A DNA stretch of 37,629 bases. Source: DATDOY01 sp035293045. GTDB lineage: Bacteria > Actinomycetota > Acidimicrobiia > IMCC26256 > JACPCJ01. Where the stretch lies: contig DATDOY010000112.1 in the NCBI GenBank assembly GCA_035293045.1, positions 1 to 37,629 on the forward strand, in the 5' to 3' direction. Shown here piece by piece: positions 32,129 to 37,629 of this stretch (position 1 is the stretch's first letter; every line of letters starts with the position of its first letter). The notes beneath the pieces are model-generated. The model was given only the letters and a program-made list of their open reading frames with translations. It searched no databases and was not told where the DNA came from. The position numbers and the translations under genes are program-made.

Positions 32129-32638
32129 GTGGCGGTCGATCCCCACGTGAAGCCGAAGCTCGTCGACCGCCCCCGCTCGGGGACGCCGATGCCCCCGTCG
32201 CGTTCGTTTGTGGCCGGCCGGCCCGGTGATGTGGTGCGAGACGGCCAACCGTTGGGCCACATGTTCGGGAGTCCCGGCCCCGACCTCGGGTACGCGCTCG
32301 TGCTCGCCGAGCGCTTCACCTCCCGTATCGAGCCGGCGCCGCACGAACACGAGGCCGACATCGTCGCGGCCGCCACGGGCATCGCGATGCGCCGCGCCGC
32401 GACGTTTGGCCGGGCGCCGATGGGCCTCGACGTCGAGTTCGGCCTCACCATCCTCGGTTACCTCGGCGGTGCACCAGCCGACCTCATCGAGTGGCGCGTC
32501 CTCCATGTTTCGGGCGCCAGCCATGAATACGCCGAGAAGCTGCATCTCGTGAACGCGGTCAAGGGAGCGGCGCTGCGACTCGCTCCGGCCGAGGTGCGCG
32601 AACGGCTCGGCACCTGGCGCGACCTGTTCGACCTTTGA
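32129..32638 (+). CDS. Conserved hypothetical protein, upstream of gltX
   Basis: 169 residues from a GTG with AAGGAG 8 nt upstream, inside the end of the pterin dehydratase gene. It is soluble. The second half reads as mostly helical with GYALVLAERFTSRIEP, HEHEADIVAAATGIAMRRAA and FGLTILGYLGGAP. I do not recognise the family. Its stop overlaps a TTG used by gltX (TTGA), so it is likely cotranscribed and coupled with glutamyl-tRNA synthetase. Confidence 0.72.
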   Translation: MAVDPHVKPKLVDRPRSGTPMPPSRSFVAGRPGDVVRDGQPLGHMFGSPGPDLGYALVLAERFTSRIEPAPHEHEADIVAAATGIAMRRAATFGRAPMGLDVEFGLTILGYLGGAPADLIEWRVLHVSGASHEYAEKLHLVNAVKGAALRLAPAEVRERLGTWRDLFDL

Positions 32639-34047
32639 CTCCGGTGGCGAGCGACGGGGCGGAGGCGCCACGGGTTCGGTTCTCGCCCGCACCGTCCGGC
32701 AACCTCCACGTGGGCAGCGCCCGCACCGCGCTGTTCAACTGGATCCACGCCCGCAAGACCGGCGGGACGTTCATCCTGCGCATCGAGGACACCGACGCCG
32801 CCACGGCGCGGCCGGAGCTGGTCGACCAAGTGCTGGACACGCTCCGGTGGCTCGGGACCGAATGGGACGAGGGCCCGTACCGCCAGTCGGAGCGGGCTGA
32901 CCTTTACACCGCGGCCGTCGACAAACTGCTCGCGAACGGGTCGGCCTACCGGTGCGACTGCACGACCGAGGACGTGGATGCCCGCGCCCAGGCCGCCGGG
33001 CGCAAGACCCCGGGATACGACGGGTTCTGCCGCGACCGGGAGCTGCCGGCAGCCACGTCCACCGCGGTGCGGTTCCGCACGCCCGACGACGGCGAGGTCG
33101 CATTCGACGACGTGATCCGGGGTCACGTGAGTTTCCCCGCAGCCGACGTCGTCGACTTCGTCATCCAGCGCGCCGATGGAAGCGCCATCTTCCTGCTGGC
33201 CAACGCGGTCGACGACCTCGACATGCGGGTCACCCACGTGATCCGCGGCGAGGACCTTCTCAACACGGTGCCCAAGCAGCTCCTCGTGATGCAGGCGCTC
33301 GGCCACGACCTCCCCGTCTACGCCCACCTGCCGCTCCTGGTGGACGAGGGCCGCAAGAAGCTGTCCAAGCGGCGTCACTCCGTGGGCGTCAACGAGTACC
33401 GCGAGCGCGGCTATCTGCCCGCGGCGTTCACCAATTTTCTCGCCACCCTCGGATGGGGCCCACCCGACGGCGTCGAGATCCGACCGATGGGCGAGATCGT
33501 CGAATTGTTCGAGCTCGCCGACGTCACCAAGTCAGGTGCCTTCTTCGACGCCAAGAAGCTCGACCATTTCAACGGCGAATATCTCCGCGCCCTCGACCTC
33601 GATGCGTTCGTCGAAGGGGTCGCGCGTTTCCTGCCGTTCGCCATCGACGATCGCTTCCGGACCCTCGCGCCGCTCGTCCAGGAGCGGTGCGTCACGTTCG
33701 CCGACGCGGGGGAAATGGTCGAGTTCTTGTATCGCGACGAGCCTGAGATCGACCCCGCGTCCTGGGACAAGGCCATGCAGGGACCCGCCGCGGAAGTGCT
33801 CGACGCGGCGATCGCCGAGTTCGAGGGCGTCGACGCCGCTGGGTGGAACTCCGGTCGCCTGCACGAAGTCCTCGCCGCCATCGGCGAGCGACTCGGCCTC
33901 AAGCTCGCCAAAGCGCAAGCGCCCGTGCGGGTGGCCGTCACCGGCAAGAGCGTGGGACCGCCGCTGTTCGAATCGCTCGAAGTGCTGGGGCGGGACGCGA
34001 CGGTGGCGCGACTGCGAGCTGCCCGGAGCCGACTCGGCCCGTCGTGA
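32635..34047 (+). CDS. gltX: Glutamyl-tRNA synthetase
   Basis: 470 residues, class I synthetase. The HIGH-type motif is SGNLHVGSART, FILRIEDTDAAT follows, VTHVIRGEDLLNT is the glutamate/ATP pocket and KKLSKRRHS is the KMSKS loop. The C-terminal helical anticodon-binding part is complete. A zinc-like region shows CDCTTEDVDAR. The start is either TTG 32635, which overlaps the previous stop, or GTG 32644, three codons later; both retain all motifs. The stop overlaps the next gene (GTGA). Confidence 0.96.
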   Translation: MTPVASDGAEAPRVRFSPAPSGNLHVGSARTALFNWIHARKTGGTFILRIEDTDAATARPELVDQVLDTLRWLGTEWDEGPYRQSERADLYTAAVDKLLANGSAYRCDCTTEDVDARAQAAGRKTPGYDGFCRDRELPAATSTAVRFRTPDDGEVAFDDVIRGHVSFPAADVVDFVIQRADGSAIFLLANAVDDLDMRVTHVIRGEDLLNTVPKQLLVMQALGHDLPVYAHLPLLVDEGRKKLSKRRHSVGVNEYRERGYLPAAFTNFLATLGWGPPDGVEIRPMGEIVELFELADVTKSGAFFDAKKLDHFNGEYLRALDLDAFVEGVARFLPFAIDDRFRTLAPLVQERCVTFADAGEMVEFLYRDEPEIDPASWDKAMQGPAAEVLDAAIAEFEGVDAAGWNSGRLHEVLAAIGERLGLKLAKAQAPVRVAVTGKSVGPPLFESLEVLGRDATVARLRAARSRLGPS

Positions 34048-34739
34048 CCCTCGTCCTGGCGCCGTTTCGCTGGGTCCTGCGGCTACATCTGCTGATCCAA
34101 CTCGTCCTTCTCGTCTTCACCGCCACCTTTCTCTACGTGGCGGTGGTGTTCGTGCAGGTGTGGATGGCGTCTCGTGAGGACGGCGCGCAGCCGGCGCAGG
34201 CGATCGTCGTGCTCGGCGCGGCGCAATACGACGGACGGCCGTCGCCGGTCTTCGAGGCGCGGCTGGACCACGCCGCGCATCTCTACCAGGAAGGGATCGC
34301 TCCCGTGGTCGTCGTCACCGGCGGCAAGGCGGAGGGTGATCGGTTCTCCGAGGCCACGGCGGGGGCCGACTACCTCCACACCCTCGGCGTCCCCGATCAC
34401 GACATTTTGCGGGAGACTTCCGGCCGCAACTCGTGGGAGTCCTTGGCGGCGTCCGCTCGGTTCCTGCGTGAGCGCGGGATCACCGAGGTCGTGCTCGTGT
34501 CCGACCCGTTCCACGCTGAGCGCATCGACGCCATTGCCAGCGAGGTCGGACTCGACGGACACGTGTCGCCGACGCGCACCAGTCCGATCAGCGGCGCCGA
34601 GGAAGTGCAGCGGCTCGTGGGCGAGAGCGTGAGGGTCGCCGTCGGGCGGATCATCGGGTTCCGCCGCATGATGAGCCTGCAGGACGCCGCCGATGAGGCG
34701 CTCCGCCCGGCCAGGAGTGTGCTCGGCGCGCTTCTGTAG
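34044..34739 (+). CDS. YdcF/SanA-like DUF218 membrane protein
   Basis: 231 residues from a GTG overlapping the gltX stop. One N-terminal membrane helix (about 13-35, LHLLIQLVLLVFTATFLYVAVVF) anchors a DUF218 domain. Its motifs are AIVVLGAAQYDGRPSPVFEARLD, VVVVTGGKAEGD, SRNSWESLAAS-like GRNSWESL and LVSDPFHAERI. Relatives (SanA, YdcF, ElyC) affect envelope integrity or vancomycin tolerance, without a settled biochemical role. Its TAG stop supplies the first bases of the -10 of the next gene. Confidence 0.85.
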   Translation: MTLVLAPFRWVLRLHLLIQLVLLVFTATFLYVAVVFVQVWMASREDGAQPAQAIVVLGAAQYDGRPSPVFEARLDHAAHLYQEGIAPVVVVTGGKAEGDRFSEATAGADYLHTLGVPDHDILRETSGRNSWESLAASARFLRERGITEVVLVSDPFHAERIDAIASEVGLDGHVSPTRTSPISGAEEVQRLVGESVRVAVGRIIGFRRMMSLQDAADEALRPARSVLGALL

Positions 34740-34742
34740 GCT
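34737..34742 (+). promoter_or_regulatory. -10 element TAGGCT, leaderless-type
   Basis: TAGGCT ends 8 nt before the ATG of the acyl-CoA ligase gene. Its TAG is also the stop codon of the preceding gene. Confidence 0.5.
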
Positions 34743-34750
34743 CACGCTTC

Positions 34751-36313
34751 ATGGACATCGCACAACATGCTGTTGCTTCGCCCGACAAGCCCGCCATCGT
34801 CATGGGGGGCACCGGCGAGGCCGTCACCTACGCCCAGCTCGACGAGCGATCGAACCGTCTCGCGCAGCTGTTCCGCTCGCTTCGACTCAAGCCCGGCGAC
34901 CACATCGCCTTCTGTCTCGAGAACAGCCCGCGGTTCCACGAAGTGATCTGGGGGGCGCAGCGGTCGGGCCTGCTCTACACGGCGACCAGCACGCGGCTCA
35001 CCGCCGAGGAGCTCGACTACATCGTCGGCGACTGCGGCGCGAAGGTCTTCATCTCGTCGAGGGCGCTCTCCGATCGCGTCGCGGCGTTGCCGAAGACGGC
35101 GAAGGGCGTCCAGGCGTTCCTCATGATCGACGGGACGGTCGACGGCTTCGACGCGTACGAGGATGCCGTGGCCGCCCAGCCCGCCGATCCGATCGCCGAC
35201 GAGGTTGAAGGCGACGACATGCTGTATTCGTCGGGCACCACGGGGCGCCCCAAGGGCGTGAAGCCGGCGTTCGAGCCCAAGCCGTGGGGCACCGACCACT
35301 CGGTGACCTTCCTGCTGCAGGCGCTCTACGGCGCCACCGCCGACCACACCTATCTCTCGCCTGCGCCGCTGTACCACGCCGCCCCGCTGCGCTTCACCCG
35401 GGAGTTCCAGCGCCTCGGCGGCACCGTTGTGGTGATGGAGAAGTTCGACGCCGTCGACTACCTGCGCCTGATCGGTGACCACGGCGTCACGCACACCCAA
35501 GTCGTCCCCTCGATGTTCGTGCGGTTGCTCAAGCTGCCCAAGGAGGAGCGCGAGAAGTTCGACGTGGCGTCGTTGCAGTGCGCGATTCACGCCGCCGCGC
35601 CGTGCCCGGTGCAGGTGAAAGAGGAGATGATCGAGTGGTGGGGACCGGTCATCAACGAGTACTACGCGGCAACCGAGGGCAACGGGTTCGTCGCGTGTAA
35701 CTCGGAGGAGTGGCTTGCGCACAAGGGGACTGTCGGCAAGCCGCTCATCGGGACGGTGCACATCTGCGACGAGGAGACGGGTGACGAGCTGCCGACCGGA
35801 GAGGTGGGCGTCGTGTACTTCGCCCCCGCCGACGAGACGACCGGGATCTTCGAGTATCACAACGATCCTGAGAAGACGAAGCGGTCGCGCCACCCCAAGA
35901 ATCCCCGGTGGTCGACGCTCGGGGACGTAGGCCGGGTCGACGAGGACGGCTTCGTCTACCTGACCGACCGCAAGGACTTCATGATCATCAGCGGGGGCGT
36001 GAATGTGTACCCGCAGGAGGCGGAGAACCTCCTCGTGACGCATCCGAAGGTGATGGACGTCGCCGTCTTCGGGATCCCCAACGAGGACTTCGGGGAAGAG
36101 GTAAAGGCGGTGGTGCAGCCCGTGTCCATGGCCGACGCCGACGACGCGCTGGCGCGGGAGCTGATGGCGTTTTGTCGCGAGCACCTCGCCGACGTGAAGT
36201 GCCCGCGTTCGATCGACTTCATGGAGGAGCTGCCCCGTCACCCGACCGGGAAGCTCTACAAGCGGCTGTTGCGCGACCAATACTGGGAAGGGCACGGCAC
36301 CAAGATCGTCTGA
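34751..36313 (+). CDS. Acyl-CoA synthetase / AMP-dependent ligase (FadD-like)
   Basis: 520 residues. The AMP-binding P-loop is YSSGTTGRPKG, the adenylate motif is YYAATEGNG, the hinge motif is GDVGRVDEDGFVYLTDRKDFMIISGG and the catalytic Lys is in PTGKLYKR. The enzyme activates a carboxylic acid with ATP and CoA through an acyl-adenylate. Chain length or steroid specificity cannot be read off. Compared with medium-chain FadD proteins the insert EPKPWGTDHSVTF follows the P-loop. The ATG is supported by the -10 at 34737. A long palindrome follows its end. Confidence 0.92.
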   Translation: MDIAQHAVASPDKPAIVMGGTGEAVTYAQLDERSNRLAQLFRSLRLKPGDHIAFCLENSPRFHEVIWGAQRSGLLYTATSTRLTAEELDYIVGDCGAKVFISSRALSDRVAALPKTAKGVQAFLMIDGTVDGFDAYEDAVAAQPADPIADEVEGDDMLYSSGTTGRPKGVKPAFEPKPWGTDHSVTFLLQALYGATADHTYLSPAPLYHAAPLRFTREFQRLGGTVVVMEKFDAVDYLRLIGDHGVTHTQVVPSMFVRLLKLPKEEREKFDVASLQCAIHAAAPCPVQVKEEMIEWWGPVINEYYAATEGNGFVACNSEEWLAHKGTVGKPLIGTVHICDEETGDELPTGEVGVVYFAPADETTGIFEYHNDPEKTKRSRHPKNPRWSTLGDVGRVDEDGFVYLTDRKDFMIISGGVNVYPQEAENLLVTHPKVMDVAVFGIPNEDFGEEVKAVVQPVSMADADDALARELMAFCREHLADVKCPRSIDFMEELPRHPTGKLYKRLLRDQYWEGHGTKIV

Positions 36314-36337
36314 CAACACCACCGCGCTCCTCTTCCG

Positions 36338-36385
36338 CGTGTGTGAGTGCCTGCCCGCCCATGGGCGGGCAGGCACTCACACACG
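36338..36385. repeat. 48-bp perfect palindrome
   Basis: 36338-36360 and 36363-36385 are exact reverse complements; the two centre bases AT keep the whole element a perfect palindrome. The arm GTGTGTGAGTGCCTGCCC matches the arm of the repeat at 361-412 with one substitution. It lies between the acyl-CoA ligase and oxidoreductase genes, 24 nt after the stop. It may be a terminator or a dispersed repeat. Confidence 0.9.
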
Positions 36386-36419
36386 AACGGGGGGCGCGCG
36401 CCAAGGGAGAGGGGCGAGG

Positions 36420-37629
36420 ATGAGTGAGAACGGCCAGCGAACGGTGTTCCGTACGTGCCCTCTGTGTGAGGCGACCTGCGGGCTCGAGATTTCGGTAAAG
36501 GGCGATCAGGTCGTGCGCATTCGCGGCGACCGCGACGACGTGTTCAGCCACGGCTTCATCTGCCCGAAGGGCTCCACGCTCAAGCAACTGCACGAAGACC
36601 CCGACGTCGTGCGGACCCCGCTCATCAAGCGGGACGGCGTCTTCGTCGAGGCCACCTGGGCCGAGGCGTTCGAGGAGATCGAGGCGCGCCTTCTTCCGAT
36701 CGCGGCGGAGCACGGACCGGACGCGGTGGGGGCCTACGTCGGGAACCCCAACGCCCACAACCTCGGCGCGATCTACCTGCGCGGCCTGCTGAAGGGGCTG
36801 CGCACCAAGAACGTGTTCTCGGCCAGCACCGTCGACCAGATGCCCAAGCATGTGAGCGCGGGCCTCATGTTCGGCCACCCGCTCACGATCCCGGTGCCCG
36901 ACCTCGATCGCACCGATTACCTGATGATGCTGGGCGCCAACCCGTGGGAGAGCAACGGCAGCCTCTGCACCGCCCCCGACTTCCCCGGCCGGGTCGAGGC
37001 GATCCAGGCCCGGGGCGGCAAGGTCGTCGTGGTCGACCCGCGGCGATCGAAGACGGCTGACCACGCCGACGAGCACGTCTTCATCCGCCCCGGCGCCGAC
37101 CCGCTGTTGCTCTTCGGGATCGTGCACACCCTGTTCGACGAGGGCCTGGTCGACGTCGGCGCGCTCGCCGCGCACGTGAGCGGGATCGACGAGATCGAGC
37201 GTCTCGCCGCTGCCTTTGCACCGGAGCGGGTGGCGCCAGTGTGCGGCGTCGACGCCGAGACGATCCGGCGGCTCGCCCGTGAGCTGGCGGGTGCGCCGAC
37301 CGCCGCCGTCTACGGACGCATCGGCACGTGCACGGTGGAGTTCGGCACGCTCGGCTCATGGCTCGTCGACGTGGTCAACGCGCTCACCGGCAACCTCGAC
37401 CGTCCCGGGGGCGCCATGTTCGCGTCACCGGCGCACGCGCCGCGCCGCAGCGTCGCGGGCGGGCGCGGGTATCGGATGGGCCGGTGGGCCAGTCGGGTCA
37501 AGGGTTACCCCGAGCGCAACGGCGAGCTGCCGGTGGCGACCCTCGCCGACGAGATCGAGACGCCCGGCGACGCCCAGGTCCGCGCCCTCATCACGGCGGC
37601 GGGAAACCCCGTCGTGTCGACGCCCAACG
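36420..37629 (+). CDS. Molybdopterin oxidoreductase, formate dehydrogenase-like (3' truncated)
   Basis: The first 403 residues are present; the rest lies beyond the right edge. A [4Fe-4S] site is formed by C13, C16, C20 and C48 (TCPLCEATC, then GFICPKG). It is followed by the bis-MGD catalytic domain with MMLGANPWESNGSL, GGKVVVVDPRRSKTADHAD and GADPLLL. The segment STVDQMPKHVSAG aligns with the metal-ligand loop of formate dehydrogenases and puts Asp139 where they have Cys or selenocysteine. GAGGGGCGAGG precedes the ATG. The substrate is unknown; formate dehydrogenase-like and assimilatory-type enzymes are both possible. Confidence 0.88.
   Translation, partial: MSENGQRTVFRTCPLCEATCGLEISVKGDQVVRIRGDRDDVFSHGFICPKGSTLKQLHEDPDVVRTPLIKRDGVFVEATWAEAFEEIEARLLPIAAEHGPDAVGAYVGNPNAHNLGAIYLRGLLKGLRTKNVFSASTVDQMPKHVSAGLMFGHPLTIPVPDLDRTDYLMMLGANPWESNGSLCTAPDFPGRVEAIQARGGKVVVVDPRRSKTADHADEHVFIRPGADPLLLFGIVHTLFDEGLVDVGALAAHVSGIDEIERLAAAFAPERVAPVCGVDAETIRRLARELAGAPTAAVYGRIGTCTVEFGTLGSWLVDVVNALTGNLDRPGGAMFASPAHAPRRSVAGGRGYRMGRWASRVKGYPERNGELPVATLADEIETPGDAQVRALITAAGNPVVSTPN

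Noticed and set aside
34740..34750. Possible tRNA near gltX
   Set aside because: The spacers around gltX and the following genes are too short for a tRNA, and no cloverleaf-like arms were seen in any intergenic region.

Overview
The window is high-GC, gene-dense actinobacterial DNA. I infer Actinomycetota, probably an Acidimicrobiia-like lineage, with moderate confidence. Three things point that way: an IclR regulator divergent from leuCD, a sunset-domain protein and lipoproteins typical of that group, and many genes with a TANNNT hexamer 6-8 nt before the start codon, as expected for leaderless transcripts. I see no tRNA, rRNA, CRISPR array, transposase or prophage. This is core-metabolism chromosome, not a mobile island.

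Layout. 1-2362: the end of an SCP2-type thiolase, a FadA5-like thiolase and a hotdog thioesterase, resembling a steroid or fatty-acid beta-oxidation cluster. 2400-5633: a large cyclase-ATPase-TPR signalling protein. 5765-9809: a HIT protein, a lipoprotein, a LuxR-type response regulator, a small conserved protein and a D,D-carboxypeptidase. 10014-14026: serA, a sunset-domain protein and leuA with its leader. 14034-20528: a large secreted protein, an acyl-CoA dehydrogenase, an SMP-30 protein, a PGRP amidase with a repeat tail and a small membrane protein. 20540-23307: leuD and leuC divergent from an IclR regulator. 23317-26830: a membrane protein, greA and a histidine kinase/GerMN-lipoprotein pair. 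26951-30876: a leader peptide followed by leuB-ilvE-cimA. 30912-37629: a VOC protein, small conserved genes, a pterin dehydratase, gltX, a YdcF-like protein, an acyl-CoA ligase and the start of a molybdopterin oxidoreductase.

The central theme is branched-chain amino-acid synthesis. It is spread over three loci that appear to be controlled in different ways. leuA, the leucine-only step, follows an 11-residue leader peptide carrying five Leu codons. leuB-ilvE-cimA, whose products also serve isoleucine (via citramalate) and valine, follows a 15-residue leader peptide with six Ile/Val codons and no Leu codon. leuCD, shared by the leucine and citramalate routes, faces an LtbR/NdgR-type repressor across a palindrome. 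The two leaders share TTGACA spacing, a Gln-Thr-Phe lead-in, a TAG stop touching a 10-bp hairpin, and an intrinsic terminator about 30 nt later. They look like two versions of one ribosome-mediated attenuator tuned to different amino acids.

Other notable points are the widespread leaderless-type promoters, gene ends whose stop codons lie inside hairpins, two related long palindromes at opposite ends of the window, and a kinase-lipoprotein pair resembling MtrB-LpqB without an adjacent response regulator.
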